Source: Chrysaora quinquecirrha
Taxonomy: Eukaryota; Cnidaria; Scyphozoa; Semaeostomeae; Pelagiidae
Length of the DNA stretch: 64,000 bases
Assembly: GCA_014526335.1 (NCBI GenBank)
Contig: JACTAT010000321.1
Span: 750,124-814,123, forward strand
Direction of reading: 5' to 3'
Shown: positions 21,236-31,310 of the stretch, in pieces
Numbering within the stretch: position 1 is the stretch's first letter
Layout: each line of letters starts with the position of its first letter
The notes under the pieces: model-generated
What the model saw: the letters and a program-made list of their open reading frames with translations, nothing else
Told to the model about the DNA's origin: nothing
The model's database searches: none
Position numbers and translations under genes: made by a program

Positions 21236-22500
21236 TGGAATCATGGTGAAGACAGTCGTTATCCCTCAATGAACATTGCCCGTTTATTAAAAGATTGAAA
21301 CAAAGCCTTTGTCCCAAAAAAACATTTCCCGTTAATTAGAATATGGATAAAAATTCCGTTGCCCTGCAACGACTATTGCCCGTTTATTAAAGGATGGAAA
21401 CAAAGCCTGTACTTCCAACAAACTTTCCCCGTTTATTAAAAGATTGAATGGCACTTGTTACCCCTCAATGAATATTGCCGTTTATCAAAGGGTGCAAACA
21501 AAGCCTTTACCCCCAAACACACATTCCCCGTATTAGAAGATGGATAAAACTCCTGTTACCCTGCAACGACTATTGCCCGTTTATTAAAGGATGGAAACAA
21601 AGCCTTTACCTCCAACAAACATTCCCCGTTGATTAATAGATTTAAAGACACTTGTTACCCCTCAAGGAATATTGCCCGTTTATCAAAGGGTGGAAACAAA
21701 GCCTTTACCCCCAAACAAACATTCCCCATATTAGAAGATGGATAAAACTCCTGTTACCCCACAACGAATATTGCCCGTTTATCTAAAGCATGGAAACAAA
21801 GCCTTTACCTCCAACAAACATACCCCGTTTATTAATAGATTGAAAGACACTTGTTACCCCTCAAGGAATATTGCCCGTTTATTAAAGGATGGAAACAGCC
21901 TGTACTTCCAACAAACTTTCCCCGTTTATTAATAGATTGAAAGACACTTGTTACCCCTGAAGGAATATTGCCCGTTTATCAAAGGGTGGAAACAAAGCCT
22001 TTACTCCCAACAAACAGTCCCAGTTCATTAGAAGATTGCCAGTCACTTGTCACCCCTCAACGAATATTGCCCGTCTATTAATGGATGGCAACACAGCCTT
22101 TACCCCTAACAAGTATTCCCCGTTTATTAACAGATTGAAAGACACTTGTTACCCCTCAACGAATATTTTCCGTTTATTAAAGGATTGAAACAGAGTCCAC
22201 CCCCAACAGACCCTGTTTATCGAAGGATTGGAACACACTTGTTACCCCTCACAGAATATTGCCCGTTTTTTAAAGGATGGAAACAAAGCCTTTACTCCCA
22301 CCAAACATTTCCCGTTTATTAAAAGATTTCAAGACACTTGTTACCCCTCAACCAATATTGCCCGCTTATTAAAGGATGGAAACACAGCCTTTAACCCTAA
22401 CAAGCATTCCCCGTTTATCAAAAGATCGCAGGACACTTGTTGCCCCTGAACGAATATTATCCGCTCATTAAAAGATGGAAACAAAGGCTTTACCCCCAAC
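21236..22500. repeat. ~99-bp tandem array
   Basis: About twelve to thirteen imperfect copies of a 98-100-bp unit, with landmarks cttgttacccctcaacgaat, attgcccgtttattaaagga and tggaaacaaagcctttaccc. The unit itself contains two related halves (both with cccgtttattaa), so it is probably an older ~50-bp dimer. Copies differ by 5-15%. No gene. Confidence 0.85.
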
Positions 22501-22510
22501 AGATAACACA

Positions 22511-23010
22511 CCTACATAGTTATGCTGTAGATTCTGGGTTGTACGTCGTAGGTCGTCGGTTCACCGGAAAGCATACGTACTTAGGTATGCTGTAGGTTGT
22601 TGGCTGTAGGTCGTAGGTGGTAGGTTGGCCGAAAAACATAGGTACATAGGTATGCTGCAGGTTGTAGCTTGTAGGTTGTAGGTGGTAGGTTGGCCGAGAA
22701 ACATAGGTACATAGATATGCTGCAGGTTGTAGCTTGTAGGTCGTAGGTGGTAGGTTGGCCGAAAAACATAGGTACATAGGTATACTGCAGGTTGTAGCTT
22801 GTAGGTCGTAGGTGGTAGGTTGGCCGAAAAATATAGGTACATGGGTATGCTGCAGGTTGTAGCTTGTAGGTCGTAGGTGGTAGATTGGCCGAAAAACATA
22901 GGTACATAGGTATGCTGCAGGTTGTAGCTTGTAGGTCGTAGGTTATAGGTTCGCCAGAAAACATAGCTACATAGGTATGCTGTAGGTTGTAGGTCGTAGG
23001 TCGTAGCATC
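22511..23010. repeat. 65-bp tandem array
   Basis: About seven copies of a 65-bp unit with taggttggccgaaaaacata, ggtacataggtatgctgcag and gttgtagcttgtaggtcgta. It is G/T-rich on the plus strand and C/A-rich on the minus strand, where it gives spurious Tyr/Pro/Thr-rich frames. The copies are closely similar, so the expansion is recent. Confidence 0.88.
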
Positions 23011-23166
23011 CCTACAACATATACCTACCTATGATATAGGTCCCACGTCGCAGGTGACCCGTCGGGAGCATGACATATCCACAGACCTATCGTCGGACGC
23101 GTCGCTTCGTTACGACCTCCTACACAGACCTGTACGCTGCTACTTCACAGTTGCTAGTGCACAGTG
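23011..23166. other. Unique spacer before integrase resumes
   Basis: A GC-richer stretch (gcaggtgacccgtcgggagc, ggacgcgtcgcttcg) unlike both the arrays and the integrase. It is the right-hand end of the inserted block. Confidence 0.4.
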
Positions 23167-23817
23167 ACATATTACCTGAATAATAACAAATACATTGATT
23201 ATTTACAAGATGTTGTGAATGCCTTTAACCAGACTCCCAATAAAACAACAAAGCTTGCTCCAAATGAAATAGATCCTATAAATGTAAATCAAGCGAGAAT
23301 TAATATCGAAGAATCGATTCAAAAGCGTGAAACTAAAGAACTGCACAAAAAGGGAGCAGTTTGGGATAAGAAACTTGGAAAACCTTTACTTCGAAAAGGA
23401 GATTGGGTGCATATTGCAAAAGAAGTCACCACATTTCAAAGAGGATTTCAACAGCAATATAGTGATCAGCTTTTTCAAATAACAGATGTAGACAATTCTA
23501 CATATCCCATTACTTATAAAATTGAAGATATAAGACATGAAAAAATCCAAGGCTCTTTTCAGTATCCTGAATTATCAAAAACAACTTTCCCAGCCAACTT
23601 TAAGATAGTCAATTCAAAAATCAAACAGTTCACTGATCCTACTGCTGCTGCTGCTGCTGCTGACGGTGAGCATTACAAAAAGTGGATCCTTATTCAAATT
23701 GCAGAATACTACCAACCAATTTGGATACATGAAAAAATTCTTAATGGAAGATCCAGAGAAGAGAAGCAACAGAAGAAAATATCTTCGAGTGTTTTTCTAC
23801 ATTTTTTAAATGGCTAG
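23167..23817 (+). pseudogene. Polinton-type integrase, C-terminal part
   Basis: Continues the integrase after the inserted block. NNNKYIDYLQDVVNAFNQTP and KLAPNEI form the conserved helix after the catalytic core. LRKGDWVHIAK and FQRGFQQQYSDQLFQITDV form the SH3-like C-terminal DNA-binding domain, ending with an FQYPELSK motif. A poly-Ala run from (GCT)n (about 23,640) and a charged tail follow. It overlaps the start of the next ORF by 8 bases. Read alone it lacks a start, so the gene is split and inactive unless the insert is removed. Confidence 0.75.
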
Positions 23818-24403
23818 CAATACTGGATCAAGACTGGACACTGCATTGGGAAAAAACGTCAATGAAACATATTTCACAGCAGTATCAAACACTAGCGACA
23901 GGGAAAATAATACCAATGAACATTTCATTAACAGACCATTTGGTCAGATAGATTTCAGTAGAACAAAACAGTAGAGCACATGTCTGTTAAATGCATCTTT
24001 GCCACATTCACAGGGCATAGCTATGCAAAATTTATGGTTTAAAAGATGGTATATTCCAGAAACATATAATGCCCGTGGAGTATACGCAAACATTTACAAA
24101 GATTTAACAAAACAAAAATGGCTACATACATCAATGTATGAAAACATCTTAAACTCACTTCAGAAGATTCAGTGCCGTCCAGAAGTGGCAAAATCTATTA
24201 TAAACAACACTGAAACCTTACCAAACGATCTAGTAAATTTTCTGAATAGCTTCTACAACGATTATCCTCAACCTTACTCCTATTATACATCTCTTAGCGA
24301 CTTTTCCCTATCTGATACAATACAGTCACAATCAATGTTTGGTTTAAAGCCAAACAAAAACACCGAAATAACATCAGATTGTTTCGACATTGTTGTTCGT
24401 TGA
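23810..24403 (+). pseudogene. Unknown ORF after integrase, one internal stop
   Basis: The ATG at 23,810 overlaps the integrase end. Fifty-four codons (including ENNTNEHFINRPFGQIDFS) lead to an in-frame TAG at 23,972. The same frame then continues to 24,403 with WFKRWYIPETYNARGVYANI and a Ser/Tyr-rich middle. A single lesion separates the parts, so this was one protein of about 197 residues. Family not recognised. Tight overlap with the integrase suggests it belonged to the same Polinton-like element. Confidence 0.4.
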
Positions 24404-24445
24404 ACTGATAAAATCACAAATTCAAATGAACGTAGTGATTGGTAA

Positions 24446-24784
24446 ATTGTTCGACTTAGTAAAACGTTAGCAATTCTACTTGGAATCGACTACTGGGAAG
24501 ACGATGACTTTTTTCCAGTTTGCAATGTTGTGCCATCGACAACAACAACAGCAACAACAACAACAACAACTGACGCAACACAATCGACAACGAGTTTCAA
24601 TGCCAAAAATGCTTTCTTAGTAGATTTCAGCAGAGCAAGCAAGATTGAAGCTCTTATACTCCAGTTTATGCTGTTTTACTACCGCAATGAATCGTATTTA
24701 AGTTATGATTACAGATCGTTGATTTTGTATGAATTTTTATACATTTACAACAACGTTGGATGTTTTCTTTATTTATTTGTCTAA
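24446..24784 (+). CDS. Thr-rich ORF running into satellite
   Basis: An open frame beginning IVRLSKTLAILLGIDYWEDD, then poly-Thr from (ACA)n and a short unique part (FNAKNAFLVDFSRAS). It then enters the first 153-bp satellite unit without a break (KIEALILQFMLFYYRNESYL). No ATG is evident. The satellite may therefore be an amplified piece of a coding sequence. No function assigned. Confidence 0.3.
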   Translation: MVRLSKTLAILLGIDYWEDDDFFPVCNVVPSTTTTATTTTTTDATQSTTSFNAKNAFLVDFSRASKIEALILQFMLFYYRNESYLSYDYRSLILYEFLYIYNNVGCFLYLFV

Positions 24785-26535
24785 CTTGCAACAAGATTGA
24801 AGCTCTTATACTCCAGTTTATGCTGTTTTACTACGGCAATGACTCCAATTTAAGTTATGATTACAGATCCTTAATTTTGTATCAATTTTTGATACATTTA
24901 CAAGATGTTAGTTGTTTTCTTTTTTATTTGTATAACTAGCATAAAGATTGAGGCTCTTATACTCCAGCTTATGATATTTTACTAACGCAAAGACTCCTAT
25001 TTAAGTTATGATACACTAAGAACGACTTTGGATGGTTTCTTTACTTATTTGTCTAACTAGCATCAAGATTGAAGCTCTTATACTCCAGTTTATGCTGTTT
25101 TACTACTGCAATGACTCCTATTTAAGTTATGATTACAGATCGTTGATTTTGTATCAATTTTTGATACATTTACAACAATGTTGGATGTTTTCTTTACTTA
25201 TTTGTCTAACTAGCAACAAGATTGAAGCTCTTATACTCCAGTTTATGCTGTTTTACTACCGCAATGACTCCTATTTAAGTTATGATTACAGATAGTTGAT
25301 TTCCTATCAATTTTTGATACATCTACAACAACGTTGGATGGTTGCTTTACTTATTTGTCTAACTAGCATCAAGATTGAAGCTCTTATACTCCAGTTTATG
25401 CTGTTTTACTACCGCCATGAATCCTATTTAAGTTATGATTACAGATCATTGATTTCCTATCAATTTTTGATACATCTACAACGACTTTGAATGGTTTCTT
25501 TACTTATTTGTCTAACTAGCATCAAGATTGAAGCTCTTATACTCCAGTTTATGCTGTTTTACTACCGCAATGAATCCTATTTAAGTTATGATTACAGATT
25601 GTTGATTTCCTATCAATTTTTGATACATCTACAACGACGTTGGATGGTTGCTTTACTTATTTGTCTAACTAGCATCAAGATTGAAGCTCTTATATTCCAG
25701 TTTATGCTGTTTTACTACCGCCATGAATCCTATTTAAGTTATGATTACAGATCATTGATTTCCTATCAATTTTTGATACATCTACAACGACTTTGAATGG
25801 TTTCTTTACTTATTTGTCTAACTAGCATCAAAATTGAAGCTCTTATACTCCAGTTTATGCTGTTTTACAACCGCAATGAATCCTATTTAAGTTATGATTA
25901 CAGATCGTTGATTTTGTATCAATTTTTGATACATTTACAACAACGTTGGATGGTTGCTTTACTTATTTGTCTAACTAGCATCAAGATTGAAGCTTTTATA
26001 CTCCAGATTATGCTGTTTTAAAACCGCAATGACTCCTATTTAAGTTATGATTACAGATCGTTGATTTCCTATCAATTTTTGATACATTTACAAAGACGTT
26101 GGATGGTTGCTTTACTTATTTGTCTAAATAGCATCAAGATTGAAGCTCTTATACTCCAGTTAATGCTGTTATACTACCGCAATGACTCCTATTTAAGTTA
26201 TGATAACAGATCGTTGATTTTGTATAAAGTTTTGATACATCTACAACGACGTTGGATGGTTGCTTTACTTATTTGTATAACTAGCATCAAGATTGAAGCT
26301 CTTATACTCCAGTTTATGCTGTTTTACTACCCCAATGAATCCTATTTAAGTTTTGATTACAGATCGTTGATTTTGTATCAATTTTTGATACATTTACAAC
26401 AACGTTGGATGTTTGCCTTACTTATTTGTCTAACTAGCATCAAGATTGAAGCTTTTATACTCCAGATTATGCTGTTTTACTACCGCAATGACTCCTATTT
26501 AAGTTATGATTACAGATCTCTGATTTCCTATCAAT
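24640..26535 (+). repeat. 153-bp satellite array, frame-preserving
   Basis: About twelve copies of a 153-bp unit (ctagcatcaagattgaagct, cttatactccagtttatgct, gttttactaccgcaatga, then atcctatttaagttatgatt, acagatcgttgatt). 153 is 51 codons, and from 25,032 to 26,546 a single frame carries only four stops, encoding a repeated hydrophobic peptide with KIEALILQFMLFYYRNESYL. Copies alternate between variants (ttgtatcaattt or tcctatcaattt; acaacaacg or acaacgac), pointing to higher-order units. Confidence 0.88.
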
Positions 26536-26627
26536 TTTGTACATGACGTACATGTACATGACGTTTTGCCCCTTGGGTACCTATGAGGTTTTATCCTTTC
26601 CTATCCACTTTATTTTGTCTCTCAAAA
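26536..26627. other. Junction with CRE-like palindrome
   Basis: Just past the satellite, gtacatgacgtacatgtac followed by atgacgt forms a short palindromic cluster containing two TGACGT cores. It could be a regulatory site for the host gene that follows, or chance. Confidence 0.25.
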
Positions 26628-29600
26628 GCACATGAATTTGCTGTTGTGCATTTCATTTGCAAATTTAAAAGAATAACATGTGCTTCCCCATGTCAGGTAA
26701 TAAGGCAAAGCTGTAAGACAAAGTCAATTCTTGTTGCCACCATATACGAATCGTCCGAGATCTCAGCAGTTCAAAGGTATATGTAGTGTAATGAAAAAAC
26801 GGGCATTGAAAGATTAAATTCCGTCTCCTCATCAAATACTGTAATCATATTGCCCAACTAAGCCTGAGAAAATTTTTATGGAAAACATGTTCTAAAAAAA
26901 TCAAACTTTATCTAAAATAGTAGATTTGATACATGCAAAAAACACCCTTTTTTATAAGAACAATTTTATGAGAACGGGAGACTGGATTTTATGAATGTCT
27001 ATTTCCCTGCAGGATTCTAAAAATGATACAAGTGTCGGAGCGATGTATGCTTTGGCCAATATCTTTGAGAGCGACCGGACTAGACAAGGGTAAGTAGCTA
27101 CAGTACTGTATTCTAAACATCATGCTTTGTCAAGGCTTGACATATATATCTTAGGTATGTAGCTAATAAAGAGAGATATACGATATTCATGTCAATGTTA
27201 AATAAGCATATCTTGTTTTTAGTGTTTGAAAATTTTGGCCGAGAAAGGCGCATGCAAATGGCTATTTGCATTCCAAGGCCAAGAGAGAGTGTTTCATGCC
27301 TTGATAGAGTCTATCTAACAGGAAGTAAGTGGAATTATTCTTGAGCAACACTACCTAAATCTGAAGATAGAAAGAGCATAATTTGCATAGAATGTAGCCT
27401 TTGTTCCAAATGAAGTTAAAAGCGTTATGTATTAAAATTTCGGAGTACATGCCCGCAACTGTAGCCAAGATGTGTGGCAAAAATGCATATCTAACGTTTT
27501 TTATAAGGAAGAACCTTACATTTTGAACATATAATCAGTATGGTTATGTATTGACTTTTCGCTAGATGAAGATGATGTGAGAACGATCCAAGCGTGCTTG
27601 AATCGCGCAGAAGAGACGCTCAGCACGTTAATGGAAGCAAGGTAAGATTGAACTCAAATAATAAAAACTGCATGCCTAAAACTCAGCTCTACCCTATTGA
27701 AAACATCTGCATTAACTTCAACCGCAAAAATTAATTCCATACATATGCGGCAGCTAAATTCAAATCCCTTTCGTTTTCATCTTGAATTCAATATCTGTTG
27801 TTAAGCGTTATAATGTTTTGGAAACTCGTTCTTAACAATGCTACCCCGGACGAATGAGACTCGTTCACATATATATTAGCTACTCCCATCTTTATATACT
27901 TTTGTTGGTAAGGTAAGGTTTTGTCTCAATTACTTTGCACTGGCAATAAATATGTTGAAATTCTTTTCTTAGCTTTATTGCTGAAACAAGAGAAGAAAGC
28001 TTAGCAAGCACCACAAATAGAGAAGTAAGTAGTTTCCATTTCTGCCAAAATTAATATTCTTGCTTTTTTAGATATAACCTCATATTGGAGTAAATCAGAG
28101 CTATCTAATGCACCGAAACAAGTACCATAAATTTAGAATGGAGCCATCCTTGTATTTAACGGTCGTAAAAGCTGTTCACTGTGTGTAGGGGATGATGGGG
28201 CTTTTTGTCATATGGGAAGGTTGTCACAGTCTTGTTCTAAAACACAAACTATTATTGCCCCACTTGTGGCTCCTACCAGTAAATGCCCCATCCCCACCCT
28301 TTCTAATGTTGTTTGTATTTCTAAAAAGTAGTCAGCTTAGAAAAATAACCAACATTATTCAATTTTCCAATTGATCATATTTTTATAAAAAGGGTGTATT
28401 AAAATATCTAATAAGTTCAATCATTTCATGAAAGTGATTCTGTATTTTAGTCACAAGTCAGCACAGAAGTGTCGTGCCAAACAGACAACGGAGAGGCAAA
28501 TGCAAGCGAGGTAATTCCATAATTCTTGCGTCCCTTAACGAACTGATGATTGTTGATGCACATGTAAATGATGCACACTGGTGATTGTTGATGCACATGT
28601 AAATTTGTAGACAAATTAGAAAATTCTAATAAGATTACGGACGATCTCCAAAGCCCAGATGCCCTAAAAAGGAATGAAAAATACAACGACATGATCATGA
28701 ACTCGTCATGATTGCAGGGAGCTTACATATTGTTCGCTCCTTCCATATTTAGACTGCTGAAGTTTAATTTTAATATTTGAACCCTCCTTAGACGCCTGCT
28801 GCAGCAGGAAAGAGTAAATGTTTGTCTAGAACCATACTGCTATTTTTCTGTTAAGAAACTATGAACAAGACGCAGATTAGCATCGAAAAAATTTTATTGA
28901 TGAAATTTAGAGAAGTGCAAATAATCGAGCAAATACGTAAATTTGTCAGCCCAACAAATGCACAAATACTTATTACTCTACACAGTATGAATATAGTTTC
29001 AGAATTCTTAGGCTCTACAGTTCAATCCTTTTTATTTCCTAAACAAAAAACGCACTCCTTTAACTGAAATACAAGTATCTCATGCTTTCATCTTGAGAGC
29101 ACAGTCCAAAGAAGGGAGTAGAACGTCTTGATAGAAATTGCCATTATTCTTGCGTAATGTTTATTATCTTTTTGAAAGACTCTGAAGCATAATCGAGCAG
29201 CAAAAGTTCCACCAGAGCCAAGTTTTGATATCGTGACAGTATCTGTATGCGGAGCACAAGGGATTGTGTCTCGAAACTTTGCGAGAGGATGCCGATTTCA
29301 GGTACCTGCTAAAAGCTACTTTGTCATTGTTTGATTACCTAATAATCTAGATTTTTGCATGTCAATCCAGAACCGAGAGAATGTAGTTCGTATTCTTTTG
29401 TAAACCTTCTGAAAACAGTAGAGATGAGAGTTGAAAAGACTGTTGTCTGGTACTGTTCTTTTTAAAATTCGAAAGGTTTGAGAGAAAGATCTGAAAAATC
29501 TTTCCATGCTCAAGAACCTAATATTTCTTTGGTTATTCTTACATTAGTAGAGCTTTGAGAGATTTTTACCAGTTTTTCGCCTCCTCTCAAAACGAAAGAT

Positions 29601-30552
29601 TTCAGACGCATCTGAAACCTTTTGCCCCTGAAATGGTCCTTAGTTTTAATTGAAGTTCCTTAATTTTTCGGGAATGTTCAGCCTTGATTTCCTTGTAAAG
29701 GTGTTCCTTGTACAAAAACGTGTAGCAGGTAACCTAACAAAGTTTGACATGCCAAATGTTTGTTGTTATTTGCGAAACAGGAAGAGTCCAGCAATTCAAA
29801 TCAATAGAAAAGGTGCAAATCTTGAGGTTGTAGCGAATGTAATAAGTCTAGTCCAAAATGGACTCTAACTCGATAACAATAATAACAATCAGAGTGAATA
29901 TAGCTGGATACTCTTTAAACCGTAGTAACATAAACATCGATCAGCAAAGCAAGGAACTTATAGCAAAGCATGGATATGTATATGTATATGTTCAGCGTCG
30001 AACGTTCAAACAATAGTTTTATTGGTAAGGATCTTAGATGTACCAGTTCCTTTGGCGATCCACGGAAGCCTGGCTTCGGATACACAAACTACAAAGGCCA
30101 AAGTTGCAAGTCAGCCTCGGAGGGCATCAGTGCTATCGACTTTCGATTTTCGTATTAGAATGGGCTTTAACCATTAAGAATGTAGGGGGCTTACCCTTAG
30201 CCCCAGGCCGACTCTACTGTATTATTTCGTGCAGGAGTATGAAAGTATAGTCTTGTGGTAGTTTTCATTGAGCAAGAGTTACAATAATGTAATCGCTATA
30301 CAGCATTCACAACCATATTTGTCACCTATAGTAAGGTATTGGCACGTTAAATAATGTATAATAAATGAATTGCAATAGATCAACTCAATTGGAAATGATG
30401 AACTGAAAATCGCTTTCGAGGCCATGTACAACTATGTTGGAAGCCTAAGCAACCAACCTTTAAATTTCCACTTGCATGACAATGCCGGGAGAGTTGTCAA
30501 TGAAATGGAATATATGACAAGAATTGTTGTCCTTCATATGAGAGAAACCGAC
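26628..30552 (+). CDS. Multi-exon host gene, internal exons, unknown product
   Basis: A run of exons with canonical borders: 26,628-26,695; 27,013-27,089; 27,223 (or 27,248)-27,324; 27,566-27,641; 27,973-28,024; 28,451-28,510; 29,179-29,301; 30,379-30,552. From 27,566 onward all junctions agree in phase with no stop, encoding EDDVRTIQACLNRAEETL, FIAETREESLAST, EVSCQTDNGEANASE, SFDIVTVSVCGAQGIVSRNF and LKIAFEAMYNYVGSLSNQP among others. The 26,628 and 27,013 exons also agree (CKFKRITCASPCQ then DSKNDTSVGAMYALANIF). The third exon is ambiguous: with the better acceptor at 27,223 the phase from the second exon gives a stop, while 27,248 restores it. A different frame of that exon looks protein-like too. 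Family unknown. 5' and 3' ends not found; a LINE lies in the following intron. Confidence 0.55.
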
Positions 30553-30654
30553 GTAAGTTCATTTTCTATTTTTGTGTGATTGCATTTTGCCTCTACTTAT
30601 GGTTCTTTTTTTTACATATTTCAATGTATAAACCCCAAATTGGAAATCTTCATC

Positions 30655-31310
30655 TCAATCTTCATCTCAACCACAACATACCGAAGCTACATTCTTTTCA
30701 ATACGGGAAGTGATAACAACAAATATCACGGTGTTGGTTTACTGATAAAGAAAGACCTAAACCCAAATTTTGAAAGGACATCTGACAGAATATGCAGTGC
30801 AAAAATCAAACTTGGAAATCGCATGCTAATTTTCATCTCAGTCTACGCTCCTACCCTTCAAGTCAGCGAGCAAAATCAGGAATTACGCAAAGAATTCTAT
30901 GAACAGCTGGACAGAGTGATAAGTAAAGTAGGAAGCCGAAAAATAGTGGTAGTGGTAGGAGATTTCAATGCAAAAACAGGCTCCGGTTGGAAAGAATTTA
31001 ACAAAAAACATAGGTAAATATGGCAAAGGCCACATAAACTCCAGCGGCAGAATTCTTTAAGAATTACTTGCCAAACAGGATCTTGTGCTTTCAAACACTC
31101 TTTTCAAGCATAAACTTGCCCATAGAACGACATGGACTGCACCTGAAAGACTGCACAATCATTATTCCCAGGATGGTAGTCTTAGGTGAAATCCATATAG
31201 GAACCAAATAGATTACATAATAACAAAATCTAAGCAAAGAATGTTTATCAAAAACACAAGATCCCATGGGGGCATAGAAACAAGTACAGATCATAGATTG
31301 TTGAAGATGG
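30655..31310 (+). pseudogene. LINE APE endonuclease domain
   Basis: YHGVGLLIKKDLNPNFE, then LIFISVYAPT and VVVVGDFNAKTG (the conserved GDFN of APE-type target-nicking endonucleases) lie in the frame to 31,017. NQIDYIITKSKQRMF and then STDHRLLKM (the final SDH-like catalytic box) lie further on after frame changes and stops near 31,018-31,230. The family nicks host DNA to prime reverse transcription. The frame breaks make this copy inactive. Confidence 0.8.

Noticed and set aside
22520..23009. Tyr/Pro/Thr-rich minus-strand frames up to 142 codons
   Set aside because: Translation of the 65-bp array; sequence texture follows the repeat, no start context or homology.
20427..26535. CRISPR array
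   Set aside because: Repeats are contiguous without unique spacers, unit lengths are 64, ~99, 65 and 153 bp, and the genome is eukaryotic with spliceosomal introns.
28792..28813. 22-bp candidate exon (TPAAAGK) in the host gene
   Set aside because: Including it breaks the phase with the exon at 29,179, while skipping it keeps the frame. It may be a decoy or an alternative exon.
28861..29067. 68-codon frame with ATG
   Set aside because: Lies in an intron of the exon chain, has ordinary AT-rich composition and no splice or domain support.
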